Shown here: piece after piece, positions 10,446-23,800 of the stretch
Layout: each line of letters opens with the position of its first letter
Numbering within the stretch: the stretch's first letter is position 1
Origin: Brassica napus
Taxonomy: Eukaryota; Streptophyta; Magnoliopsida; Brassicales; Brassicaceae
Assembly (NCBI RefSeq): GCF_020379485.1
Contig: NC_063435.1
Location: 1,736,001 to 1,800,000 of the forward strand
Direction: 5' to 3'
DNA: 64,000 nucleotides
Position numbers and translations under genes: made by a program
Notes under the pieces: generated by a model
What the model was told of the DNA's origin: nothing
Database searches by the model: none
The model's input: only the letters and a program-made list of their open reading frames with translations

Positions 10446-13400
10446 TTACATGTTTGCTATCGTTGTGACAAAAGGCACCAATCTTCTGTAATCTCTTCTT
10501 CCCAGAGCACAGCTATCAAGAACTCGTCCCAATATCAGCCTTGTGTTCTGCAAAGCCACATCTCTCGGAGGTATCCCTGATTCTCCTGCAGCCGCTCCGA
10601 GAGGAAAAGCTTGCGACATTGTTGCCGCCATCATTGTGTACTGGAGAGGTCCGCTTCGAGCTTTGAATGAAGTCTGAGGTACAAGCGTTTTCTCATGATC
10701 AGCCCCGTTCTCAAAGTAACCGGAATCCTGAGGATGGCTACCGCCTTGCACCGGGCTACAGCTTTGAAGAAGAGCTTCGAGAACGCTTAACGCTTCCCAG
10801 CACAGAGTGCTTTCAACTAGCTGCGAGACGATGGTGTACATGTGGGGACTCTGTGAAGCATCCATGGGAGTGTGTTGGAGCAAAGCCTTGAGCATAAGTA
10901 GGATGACTCGTTGGTAGTCCACTGGTCCTTTCTTTAGCAGTCTCAACAAGTGGCCGAAAGCTAAAGCTGAGTGTTTAGGGAACCATTTGTTGCACAGCAG
11001 AGGAGAGACGCAAGCGAGGAGATTATCAACACGTTTAATCTCGCCTCGAGAATAAGCGACAAAAACCGTAGCCAGTTCATCTAGTGACTTCGCCCGGCAC
11101 CAGGTAGCAATGTTAGCTGCTACAGAACATGCCTTTTGGTACTGCTGCTGGAGCGGTAACGCCGAAGCCATGACTTTGTCTTGGCTAAGCTGCAAGCAAA
11201 GCCAAGGGAGTAGACCTGTGATGTGCATTAAGAGTCTCGTCTCGGTGTCGCCGAATATAGAATCACATGAAGGCACTGTGATCCTTGATAGGACCTCGAT
11301 GGAGAACTCGTGGCTAACAGTAGACATCAGTCCTTTAAGGACGAGAGGTTGCACGCCTTCGAACTTGGGCAGAGTTCCACTTGACGGTGGCATCTCGTAC
11401 CCTCTAGACTCTGTCCTTTGGAAGTCTCCCAAGTCATTAGTGTTGAACTCGTCGCGGGGCATACTCGACAAGAGAACGTTTTCAGTTGTTTTGTCACGGA
11501 ACGATAGACGGTCGATAATACGGGAGAAGAGCTCGAGGACCTGGCAGTAGACATGGATGAAGTCTGTGTGCATCATGGCTACACAGCCCCAGAAGAGTTG
11601 TGGGTAGAGTATGACTTTCTCTGGCTCCATGTTCTCTACCATGACCTGTAGCGTCAGAAGGATTTCCATTATAAAACCCAAAACTGGAGGAATGGGATTG
11701 CTAAGACATCGGTGAAGACAGCGTAGAAGTGCGACACATGCATCACTTGTCACGCTTGGACGTAGCGCACGGTATATTTGGTGTGACCGACACGCTAGAT
11801 GTCTTGAAGTGCATTCCATAGCCCATTTGAGAGCTTCGGTTCCCCAAGTTTCTCGAAGATCTCCTTGAAAGAATATAGCATCGACCATGCTTTGAACAAG
11901 TGCAGATAAAAGAGCAGCACTAGGAAGATCTGTTCTCACTACCGTTGGATCTTCATTCTCCCACATCATGCTCCCTCGTTTTGATTGCACATACTTGATT
12001 AAACTCACAACCTGTTGTTTGTTCTCTCCATCGCTGTTTTCCACCTCATATAGCTCCAAGTGGCGACCCGCAAGCGAGTAGAGCAAATTAACAAGCAAAT
12101 GTTGGCAATGCTCTAGCACGATGTCTTCAGAACTATCCATCGAAACAAAAGTGACATGGAAGAGCAAAGGCAGATGCTCCCTGAAGTCTTCATCGTTCTC
12201 ATACGCGATTTCCGCAAGTAGAATCAGTGCTATATCGGCATGTGTGAGTGAGTGCTGTTGATGTCCCTGCAAGGCTGATTGGAGTTCCTTTGCATTGACA
12301 CCGTGCATTGCCATCCCAGAATGCAACAAATCTTCCCCAGAATTTGGTGTATCAATGAGATAATCTCCACTATCACGTGACATATGGCGACTCCTCACAG
12401 TTCCTGTTGAACTCCTGACTCCCATTAACGGTCCTGATGAATTCACCAGTGATGGTAGGAGCTGACCAGAACGACCAGTAGCTACAGGAACAATGTTCAA
12501 CTCAGGAGGCATTGGACTTAAAGGTCCAGAAGCACTTCTCCCACCCACGCCTCCGGTTCTCCAGCTTAGGCTTCCACTTGTATTCCTAAGGGGACCATCA
12601 AGGGATCCTCGGACAAGAAGTGGTGACATGTGTGGCTGATTGTCTGCAACTGAAGCAACTTGAGGTGCTGTGGCAGGTCCCTGAGAGAACTCGAGCACAA
12701 AATTTCCACTGGAATCACCCCGGTTTACACCATAACCAATGGGTTCTATACTGTCTTCCAGCATCCGTTGTGAAAGTTGGTAAACCAGGTGATCAATAGT
12801 ACGCTGAGGACATATACGCGCGAGGTACAAACTTACACGTTTAGCAACTGAGAAATATGTAGCAAACGCACCAGTTATTTCGGCAGATGCATTTGAATCG
12901 CAGTCCTCAATGCCCTTTGTGATCAAGAAATCCAATACAGGGCTAATGTTTCTGGGCTTACTAGCAATAGTACTCCAAAGTTTTTCGATTTCATCAGGGA
13001 ACTGATCCCCATGTCGCCATGTGACATAGTACAGACTTTTTAGTAATCTTTCACTCCAACCCGAATCCTTGAGTTTCCAGAAATTAAGATTCTCAATCCA
13101 TGGAGCCATGCATGTCAAGACCTGATGCTGAGCAATTATATCAACAGCATCAAGCTGACGCTGCATAATTTCTTCACAAAGGAGCTGGCTTAACTCGGGA
13201 TGATCCTTGGCGAGCTTGCAGGAGAGCTTGTACTGGAACTGTTGATAAGAATCCGGAAGATTACCTACAACCGCTGCTCTATAGCCTCCTGAACCTTCTA
13301 TACCATCCTCAGCCCACTCACGCATTGAAAGTGTCTCAAGCATTTGAAGAGCATCGTCACGAATTTGTCTAGATGGATCGACTACCTTGTACAGAATTAG

Positions 13401-16400
13401 ACTCAAGAGCCTCTGGATTTCACATTTTGGTATTTCTTGTCGCATGTAGACCTCAGCCAACACACTGAAGTACCCATCAGCTATAGCCGCATCAGAGTAG
13501 TAACACTGGAAAAAGTACAGCTGTATTAGTTCATGTAGTTTTAAAAGAATCCAATTAAACCATCGTTGCATGGATAAGCTGTTATCATTGGTCAAGATAT
13601 ATCAGACATTTTACCTAGTAATTACACCACAAAAATTAATGAACACAGCTTCCATACATTCAGTTAGAGAGAACTTTACCTGATCAATGCAGGCAGGGAA
13701 GAGATCCAAGTTTGTTAGTAAAAGATTCTTCAAAGCTAATTTGGCCAACGCGACACGTTGATGACCACCTATATGCCTATCACGGCCTGTAGTCCCTCGT
13801 CCACCTTCTCCTGCGTATTTGGAGTACGATGGAGTTCTCGGATCAGCAGGCGAGTAACCAAAAGGGACCCTGGGAGCAGGCTCGATGAACAAACTATTTA
13901 TCCAAGATATCACACGGCCACTCATTTTCCTTGCATTGTCATCAAAACACGGTCCATACAGAAGGGAAGCCATTGCGTTCAACGAGGCCCACTGGATGGC
14001 TTCAATTTGCTCATTCAGTTCCTTGTCAAAAGAAATCTTGTCTATCGAATCTTTCGACCGGTTATGCTGCGAGGTCTTATAGCGCTCAACTTCCCGGCGA
14101 TAATCACTAACAACATCCTGTCCCCACGTACTTCCTGTATCATCAGACCAAGAAAGGAGCAGATCGAATAGACGTTTCCTACTTCTAACATCAAATTTCT
14201 CTGATTTTGAATCAACAAATTCAGGGGCAAGGAATCTTAGAACAGACGCAAGTGCATAGCGCAGAGGCTGCATTTCCTGAAAGCTTTCAGGAGGTGCCGA
14301 CAATATGTGTCTTGTTGAATCGTCGATGAACCTCAGATAATGGAGGCGGAAAACTGGTTTACGAGCAAGCATTCCAGGCCAGACATTCTCAGACACTGTT
14401 CGATATATATTAGCAACATGAACACGGAGGTCTTCTCTTCGACCTCCTTTTTGGATCTGCATTCATATCACAAGCATACATTTTTAACACCTGTAGCAGC
14501 CCTTACTGAGACAATACTGAATACTTCTGTTCCCTTGACTCTAATTCAAGATGAAGGGATTACCACAAGCAACTAAACCAATCTAGGGAAATCTAGCATA
14601 ATATTCCCTGAAGTTCAACATGAAGCTCAATAAAGTCGCATAGAGGGTACAAATAATGGCAGTGGCTTCTAGTACTTTTCATCCATGTGATTGCCCTTAC
14701 TTTTTTTTAACGTTTTTTCAATCATTTTGCTTAGCTAGTTTTAGTTCATTTTGATATATTCATTCAGCCAAATATACAAACTTCCAATACCCATACCTTC
14801 CATTTTGGCTTGGTCTCTGTCTCTAATGAAATGTCGTCCATGAAAGATGCTAGCTCGCTAAACATGATTTCACATGCTTCCAGATGCGAGCGGCCGAGGG
14901 CCATAGTTGCAGCATGCTACATGAGAGGAAATATAAAGAAAACATTGTTGAAAATTTTACCTAGGAGAAAAGATTCAACCAAAACCACAGAGAGCGAACA
15001 AGACAAGTAAGTTTTAAATTGTGACAAAACTACCCATTTCAAATTTTAAACGCAAGGACAAAAAAACACTTACGTTGTGAGTCTCTGACCCAAATCTTAG
15101 ATAAGGGAAAATAAGGTGGTACATCTCTCTGGTTGACGCAATGCTACCCGCATCTTTTCCATCAGGTGGACACGAACACACAAACATAGCATACAGAAGC
15201 CATTGATCCAGTTTGTTATCTGTATCTTGTGACTGACTAGCCTTTCCGCCTAACTCAATCGGCGTAATATAGGCGAGGCGGTGCATAATTTCAGACCTAA
15301 GATGAGAAGGGAACCTTAGTTTTCGTCATGTCAAATGATAATAGCAAAAGAGGTATGTCAATAAAATGAAACAAACAGGTTTTATGCGAAAAGAAATAGT
15401 GCTTTGCATAAATACTGTCACTAATGTTTTCCTTTCATAGGAGAAAACTCTTAAAATTCCCACACCAAAGTAAAATTTTATCTGCATGTTAAACTAGGAC
15501 ATATCATTTTTTTTGAGGCCTGTTGATTCACGAAGCTTACTCTAGCACTTATAGACTTTGCCTGTTTTGAATGATTTAGGAGACTGTTGACGGTCAGAGA
15601 AGAAGGTATCAAAAAACTCCATACAGGAGACAAGAAAACACACTAAGGATGATGTAGTTCAAAAAGATACTAGTAGAACACACAGAAGATAATGCAGCAA
15701 GAAATATACTTACTTGGCTTCTTGAACAGAGCGTGGGCAGAGCTCAGCAGCATATTTAACAAGCTCGCTGAGACATCGACCCCATCTGTTCTTATCAGGG
15801 CTCTCAAAGATTATGGATTGAAGAGTCACATCGGGAGGAATGGCATCGGAATCTCTCCTCAAATCAAATGGACGGGCAGAATCCCAGTAGCAGCTTTGAA
15901 CTATATCATCCTATTATATGAAAAAGAGAGGATACAATCTCAAATTTCCATAGAGCCATAACACAATATACCATAGCCCGCCTAAAGGCTAAAAATGTAA
16001 AGCCTCTTAAAGAGTGAGATATACACAGAAGATACTTACCCCATGTTCTTCCAAGACATCGATCATGTATATGGGTTCAGCTTCAAATTTCATAACATGG
16101 TCTGGGTGCTCTTGAATCATGAGATCTCGAATATCATTTCTCAATGCACGTACACATCGCAACAATTCTAGGGCAGTATGCCGAATCTGGCTGTCGACTG
16201 AGCTAAGAAAATGTAGGCCAACAGCATCAATATCAGCGGCACGAAACTCAATTGCATCTGCTGCTTGATGAAAAGATAATTTCTTGAACCTATCATTCCC
16301 CTTGTCTGTTTTCTTTTCCTCTTCAGCATCAGAATCTTGCCTGTCATCTACTAAACAAGCTCTCCAGAAACGCATGAGTTCCAACAAGCGTCCTAGTGAT

Positions 16401-19400
16401 GTTTGAATGAGGAGTGGGAACTCATCAGGAAGCTTTAAGATGAAGTTCGCCATCCCTCTCATAACTGCAAAGCGGCGGTGAGGAAGGTATCTAACAATCC
16501 GGTTTAGGACTTGCACTGCTTCCTCTCGAACTCCAGGATCAATACTTATACCATGCTGAGGTATTATTTCCGTGATCTTATCACTCCGTCCAACTTCCTC
16601 TATCAGATAAGGTATGCATTTCAGAACTGATCGGAAGAGAGATCCTTGAGACTTTTCTTTATTAATAGCATCTGCATATGTTTTGAAGGTTAGCAATAAA
16701 TGTTTTCAGGAGGAAGTATTAGCCAGAGAGTCCCAGCTAGAAATGAGAAAAAGCAAAAACACAAGATTTGCAGTAAGCTTTTTGCTAAAAGTTTACCTAT
16801 TGTAGTCCTGGATGATGTTAGAAGAGCTTGACTATAGGTCCTGTGGCAGGATCTCAAAATTGACTCAATTGCTGCTTTCACCTTTGGTATGTAATGGCCA
16901 ATTCCATGGCCTGTTAAGGATTAAGACAAGTTACGTGTATGAAAATATGAAAATACGAGTTTGTTGAGACCAACTAACGACCTAATTCAGGTTAACAGGT
17001 TACCGTTGAATATTTCCAAGCCAACATACTGGCTTGAAGGTGACATAACGAGGGCAAGCAAAGCACGAATACCAATAATCTTTGCTTCACTTGGACTATC
17101 TTGCTTTAACAGTTCTAGTAACATGTGATTCATGGCGAAGTCAAGGTTATGATCAGCTATGGTCACACAAAACTCAACGAGTTTATCTTGTTGGACATCT
17201 TGAGTGAGCATTCCTTTTCTCAGAACTGTTAACAATTGTGATGTCACGCTATCCAAGTAATCCCATATACGATTTGGTGGCTGGGTAGCAGCATATACAC
17301 TCAAATAGAACCTTAACACCCGATGAAGACAATCAAGTGCCATGTAACGATGGTTCTTATCCTGCAAAATGTGCAGTATGTACTATTTGAGTGAAACCAA
17401 GATATATATACTACCAAGAACAGGCTTGCATAAGAAGCCAATGTAATCATCAGGGAGTGCGGACATGACAATTGCTCTCGTGCATTCTTACTTAATTTAA
17501 ATTCTGAATGCAGGCAAACTTACTCTCAGAAGCTTGTACAATTGCTCCATGTGAGAGCTTAAATTATGATGAAATATAAGCGGGTCTCCGAGACAGAGAA
17601 GAAGAGTCACCAGCGGATAGCCAACCTATTTGCCCAATTATACATATTAAGGACTGAAATAACAAGGAAATAATGATAAACTGATATAAAATCAGATTGA
17701 CGTACACCAAGATGCTTGCTCTGTTTCTCCATCCAATGAATTAGCTGCACTCTGATGCGTCCAACAGCCTCATACCAAAGTGTCAGCGCAGGCTCTGCAA
17801 CTGAAGGAGGCCACTGGCTTTTGCCACCATCGGAAAGTGGCGCCAGGATGTTAGAAAGCATATTGCAAAGCGCATGATGAAGCTCACTTTTACGCTTGTG
17901 GGGAGCACGGTTAAGAGGGTTTGCTTTAGCTACAAAGGAGGCAGACGCATTTAGCCCACCCTCACTCTTAACCTGGAAATAAACATAATGTCACGTTCGC
18001 TTCCTGAACCTGCATTTCCTAGAAAACAGAAACATACCCCAAGCTTTAGGTATCGCATCCCATTAATGATGCTGAGAGTTTCACTTCTTGCAACACTTGT
18101 GTCAATCCGGCGGGTATTGAGTTCCATGAAAAACCGTTCAGTGACAGAGCTGAATCTGTTAGTGAAAAATCACATTAATAAAGGATTAGAATGGTCGAGG
18201 TTCCAACTTTTTTTCATTTATACTTTAGCATGCTTGGAGGACCGTTAACAACTAACATTACAAAATGAAATACCTAATACGGGATAGTGCACCCAAGAGC
18301 TGAGCAACCAAGTCAAGAAGAAGACCCCTCAAATCGACCAGCGATGGGTACTCTACTTGGCTAACAACCCTGCAACAGAGGAGCACCCAGAACTTAACCA
18401 AATTAGCTTTTCTTGTGTCAATCATATAAATTTTAGCAGGTCGAGATTCTGAAACCACTACCTGTCAGCGTTAATTAGCCAATCAAAAACAAAATTCTCA
18501 AGTCCAGACCATAGCTTCTCTGCCATTCACGCAAAAAAAAAAAAAATTCGTTTAGCAACACGCATTACACACATTTTGTTAGAAATAAACAGAAAAGGAG
18601 AAACTAACAAACCGGTGAGCCCTTCCTGCGGGCAACACTCCACAAAGCGAATACACGCTGAGCAGAAGATGCACTCAACAGCCAGCTGATTCAAGTAACG
18701 TAACAAACCATATATCAGAAAAAAAAAATGAAAACCGAATTTGATAAACTGAATAATCAAAAACCAATGGATAATAGCGTTCTTAAAGAGAAGTAAGAGT
18801 ACTAAGAAACAGAGAGTTACTAAAACTCGAGAACTTTTTGTCTTGTGAAAGGTCAAAAGAAAATACCTTTCTTTGGAAAGTGGATGCATTATTTGCACCT
18901 TTAGGTGATTCACTGCAAGGCAGATAAAAATCCACAAAAAAAAAAAAATAGAAACATTAATAATAGTCCAGAGATCAACGATTCAAGCTAAAAATAATGC
19001 AAGAAGAAGAACAAAAATGGAACAATGGAATGTATTAGAGATAATCCCACATCGAGAATTCAATGGGACATTAACTAATATATAAAAGATTAAGGCAAAT
19101 CTACTAATTGCCAATTGGTGAAATTTCTGACCGATAAGAGCCATCATCTCGAGGAGTCGAGGAGGGGTATTAGAGATAAAGTAATCACACATCAGGAATT
19201 CAATGACATATTGGTTTTAAGTTGGAAGCCCATAATTAAACAGGAATCTAACAGAATGAGATGTACACAGACACACCTTTCCCTCCATTTGAGAAGAGCT
19301 TCTAAAAGAGGAACAGGAGTGTGACGCGCAATCATGGCCAACGAATCGAGGACCTGCTCATAAGCAGGATCTGACGGGCGAAGGTACTGTCCATCCTGCA

Positions 19401-19575
19401 AACATATCAGCACCAACCAATAAGATATGGAATCCAAACCAAAAAAGGAAGCTTATTGAGAAAGAGGGAGGAGACGAACCTGAGCTTGAGCTGTCTCGAT
19501 TCGGCGTCTAGCGAGAGGGAGGAACCGCTGAAGCAGCGCTTCTACTATCAATTTCGCCGCACTCCCGGACTTCAT
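10446..19575 (-). CDS. Giant ARM-repeat protein, Furry/MOR2-like cell morphogenesis protein
   Basis: About 17 exons run from ATG at 19573-19575 ([20 protein letters not shown]) to a stop at 10446. The last exon alone codes for about 1,020 residues. Joined, they give a protein of about 2,100-2,200 residues of helical HEAT/ARM-like repeats. It resembles the plant Furry/MOR2 homologue (Arabidopsis At5g15680, from memory), with the family's N-terminal, middle and C-terminal cell-morphogenesis regions. Furry/MOR2 proteins scaffold NDR kinases in polarised growth in animals and fungi; the plant role is inferred. A low-complexity Ser/Gly/Pro stretch lies around 12330-12740 (e.g. [19 protein letters not shown]). 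Resolved junctions include exon 1 at 19480-19575, exon 2 at 19277-19395 and exon 3 at 18867-18912. Intron 2 carries a TRIM-like insertion. No frame break was noticed. Confidence 0.92.
19033..19253 (+). mobile_element. TRIM-like miniature LTR retroelement in an intron
   Basis: The 221-bp element is bounded by TATTAGA ... TCTAACA and a perfect 5-bp target duplication, gaatg (19028-19032 and 19254-19258). The first part (tattagagataatcccacat) is repeated in diverged form at about 19170 (tattagagataaagtaatca). Just before the second copy is a purine-rich gaggagtcgaggagggg, placed like a polypurine tract. This fits a terminal-repeat retrotransposon in miniature (5' LTR, tiny core, 3' LTR) that has lost internal sequence. 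It lies in intron 2 of the ARM-repeat gene, antisense to it. Confidence 0.65.
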
Positions 19576-20891
19576 CACTTTTCAACAATGAGTAGATCTG
19601 AATCAAACGAGGCCTGAATTGAATCTCTCAGTATCACAAAGAAGAGGAGCACAAATCAAGAAACCATTCTAGGGGGACTTAGTACGATCCACGCAAAAGA
19701 ATCGCTTAGCTGATCGATGAGCTGCTTCGTTCCTTTCTTCTTTTTTTGGAAAAATCATTTATTTCTAACGACAACAACGCCTGGGATCAAATAAAACAAG
19801 TTCTTTAAATTAGGAAATATTTAATCAGTCTTTCGATCTTTAATTTGTCTTATAACTATCAGACTTAATTTACCAATTATGAAAACTCCTGATTATTATC
19901 GGATGTGGGATTCTATTTAATATTTTTTTATTGTTTGTAATAACATAATTAAAAAATAATAATAATATTTAAAAAATGTTAGACAGTAATTGAACATGAA
20001 AATTTTTCTAAGATATTTTTTTTTAAGTTTTGCACAAAAATAGTTTTTAATGAAAAAATGACCAATTTTTTTTTAATTAAAAATTAAAAATACATTTATA
20101 TCATAGGTTTACTAATCTAAATTTATGTTTAGAGTTAAAAGGTGAAGTTCTGAGAATATAGTTTCAAATTTAAAAAAAAAAAAAAATTGAAATAAAAAGA
20201 AGCTATTTATCAATTTTTATATTAAAACTATTTTTGTGACAAAATAAAACATTTTATACAAAATTACTGGTTATTCGAGAGAATTGATCATTAAACATTT
20301 TGTGATGTAGAAAGAAAAATAAAACATTTTATACAAAATTACTGGTTATTCGAGTATCTGAATTGATTCTTTGACTGGACCTATTTTTCAAAAGATTATT
20401 CAAAAAATCCATCTATTTTTATTTTTCATCCAAACTAAACCAATTTTTAGAACACTGATATTAAATATACTTTGTATCTTCTATATCCTGAAAAATTAAC
20501 TTCCAAATCTGTTTCTCAGTTAATCCATCTCTTATACAAACCCACCCCCATACAAGTGTACCGTAGGAGTACCGACCGGTTTACAACACAGAATCAAATA
20601 GAACCTAACCAAGTTACGGTACCCTCAGAAGCTACTACTCTTTATATCTTATGAGTAAAAGCTTCGTCGGCACATTGTGGAAACAAAAGTAACAAACCTT
20701 TTTTCTGTTATCTATCTTTCTCTGCGTCTCTGTAAACAAACGCATGAGCTTTTCTCCAGATCTGGTCCTCGCAAGAAGTTTGTCTCCTTTTTACACACAA
20801 AGCTCAAGCCTTGGGATGATACTTTGTTCTCTCTCTATCTTGTTTCTTGGAAGATCTCTCAGAGGATCTAGTGAAGCCATTGACTTCTTTA
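19576..20891. other. Intergenic between ARM-repeat gene and RPOTmp
   Basis: Leader and promoter of the ARM-repeat gene lie on the left (19576-19750), followed by AT-rich DNA. It contains a 39-bp exact direct repeat (20241-20279 and 20316-20354, spacing 75 bp) and a tttttagaacactg word at about 20444. The right end is the 3' region of RPOTmp. No gene is supported. Confidence 0.55.
20241..20354. repeat. 39-bp direct repeat at 75-bp spacing
   Basis: The segment aaaataaaacattttataca through ggttattcgag occurs exactly at 20241-20279 and 20316-20354. It looks like a recent tandem duplication of a 75-bp unit with a diverged remainder. Confidence 0.85.
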
Positions 20892-23800
20892 TCAGTTGAA
20901 AAAATAAGTCGACTCTAACACCACTTTTAAATCCAAATCTCCTCTCTCAGGCAGAGGAGGAAACTCTAAATGAGGAAATGATTTCTCAAAGCTCTCCAGC
21001 AACTGTTGATAAAAACAAAACAAAAAACAGCTATGTCATGATCAGACTTCCCCAGGTGAAGATGGAGACGGATGGTGAAGCTTACATTCTCTAGTATCGG
21101 TTGTGAATACAGCTCAACAAACTTTTCCCGTAATATCTTGTTTAACTTATCAACGTCGCACGCATGTGTCCAAAACGAGTCATGAACTCCTGTTAGAATA
21201 GTTTTTTTTATACAAGTAATGTATTAGTTGACACAAGATCAACGTTTCGAGAGAAAGATCAGGATCCAAAATGATTTTACCTGCAAAACACACGCCTACT
21301 CTTTTGCAGGCAACTGCAGTCATCATCATATGAGACCCGTCGAGGGAGTGGATAAAATTTGGAGGAAAAGCTGTCCTTTGTCGCCTGACAATGACCTGCA
21401 GAAAAAAAACAATACCCACAAAACTCTCTCTGAGAATAAGCCAGCACCAGACCCTGTTTCTGTACAGTATCTTTTGTTCATAAGCAAAAACCAAGGTAAA
21501 AGCTGAGGCCAGACCTTATCAGTTTCACGCTGAAGCGATAAGGTTTGAAGGGATGTCTTTACCTGCATTCATTTCGATTAAAGAGAAAGGCATCCATTAC
21601 ATTTATATTCAACAGACAAGAGCAATGGGATTCGCAAAATGTGGACTTACGAGTTTCGTTCCCATTTGGAGGTAAGGTTGCACAACAGGAAGACCCAATG
21701 GTGTTGTCCATCGAACTGTTTCGTTTTCTGACGCAATAATCTGCTTACAGAAAGATAATTAACCCTTGTTTTCATAAAGAAATCTTCAAAGTACAAAAGT
21801 AAATATGATAGACGCTGTGAAAAATGGATACACACCTTTGCACATTCACCAAACCAATGCATGATGGCTCGTGCAGCTTCAAACATTTCATCCATAGCAG
21901 CCAATGTTACCTACCCAAACATGATAAACCAAAATATTATCCCCTAATAGCATTTTTACTTTCGATAGGTTTCCAAAGTACATGTGAAGTTGAAAGTAGT
22001 TTAAACATTTTAAGCACACATTCTTTGAAGAGTAGATGAATCTAATTTCCAAATCAATATCAGCCGCGCTAATATACCTTTGCTGCATAGCAAGCCGCCC
22101 CAAAAATTTCTTTGTCATCACTAAATGCACTGCGCTCCTTCAACCTTCTCTTTATTTGATCCCTCGCACCAATGTAAGTGACACCATAGACTGATGTCAT
22201 AACCGTCTGCTTTACAAGCTTCCGATCCACCTAACAACCATCAAGTAATAACAGCCGATCAAGTTATGTGACTGAGTAAACAATGCCCCCAAAAAAAAAC
22301 AAATATCAGGCTACTTGCTCACACGCCTAAACTATATCTATATCAAAACAGTTCATGAAAATTAAGAGATGGACCTGGTTGATTAATTTTCTTGCACGCA
22401 ATGCATCTGGATAAATTTCAGGATCTTTGTCTGCATCTCGGCGCATGATATCAAGAACCCTGTAGCGCATACGCATACGAAATTTAGAGTGCACATTTTA
22501 AAATTAAGTCAGCTTTAAGCAGCAGATGCAGAGCTTACCTCGTAGCTATTTCTGAATAAACATCTGCCGGCTTCTCACCTGCAACTAGATTAACAGCTTC
22601 TGCTCCTATCTGATAATCATTTAAAGAAAAAAATTAGACAAAAAAAAAGATGACAGGCGGCCAGAGAAAATAAGAACTCCATAGAATATAAAATAACAAA
22701 GAGAATTACTGTGTCTCTCCCAAGCGCGGCATAATGCTGTAAGCCATTGCAGGAACCATCCTGGACAGAACCAAAGTGAAAGAAAAGAAATTCGTTTTCA
22801 GGCACACACATATTGTAAGAGACATTACAACAAGTCATTAGAAATTTTCAATACTGAAGGTACCTGATGTATAGGAATATGTGAGAGAACTGTCTCCGGG
22901 GATGGACTTCTGAGAGCTTCAGTGAGATTTATGCACACAGCCAAGCACTGAAACGGGTCTTCAGCTTGCAGCCACCATCTGTTTCCTTCAAGTGGTCTGT
23001 CTGCAGAATCAAATATGTCGTCCAAGTGACTTTCGGTGAAAGCTAGACGTCCCTCATATGATAACTTATCTACACCACCAGCATACAAGTTTGCTAAGTG
23101 TATCTTCAGCCATCGCAATCCTGGACTTCCCAGAGGCCTTCCCTCAGCAAACTCCAAAACACCCCGACACAGATCAGAGCCGAGATGATTTAAGTGTGGG
23201 GGCATGGGATATGCACGTCCCCGGAAGTCAACATTGTGGGGATAGTAAAAACCTTCCTCATCTTTCATTTTTCGTGCTACCTGTCACATTTTTAATATTT
23301 CAATACTTACCAACAGAACTCTCAAAATGGCACGTTACTTCGATGCCAAGGGGAGGGAGAGAAACTCACAGAAAGCTTGAGTTCTATGTCACAGCGCAGA
23401 GAATGTCTCTCGCTGTTCTCCTTTTTTGCAGATTTCATTTCCCACTTCCATTTCTTGAGAATGCTCTCATCTTCAGTGTCCGGCTTTTCGGGTAAAGGAA
23501 CCTGCAGTTTGAAATTCAGGAATAAATAATGCTCTCATCTTATAAGATCAATGTAGTAACTCACATCGCTGCGATCCACCAGATCAGCAGTACAGCCTCC
23601 ACTGCTCCATATTCTATCTACAACCGTTAAGACTCGCTTATTTACTCTCCATCTAGTACTTCCAAGCGTATCCAGGGCCTAGAAAATATCCATAAGATAT
23701 ATAACAACTGTAACTGATTCCCCTTACTTAAAGCACGTGAAGAAACAGTATTGTCTGACCTCAAAGACTGGTTTTAGTTGTCCTTTGGGAGCACTCTTAA

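Noticed and set aside
10667..11550. Plus-strand reading frames inside the ARM-repeat gene
   Set aside because: They are antisense shadows of the long minus-strand exon, with no family resemblance.
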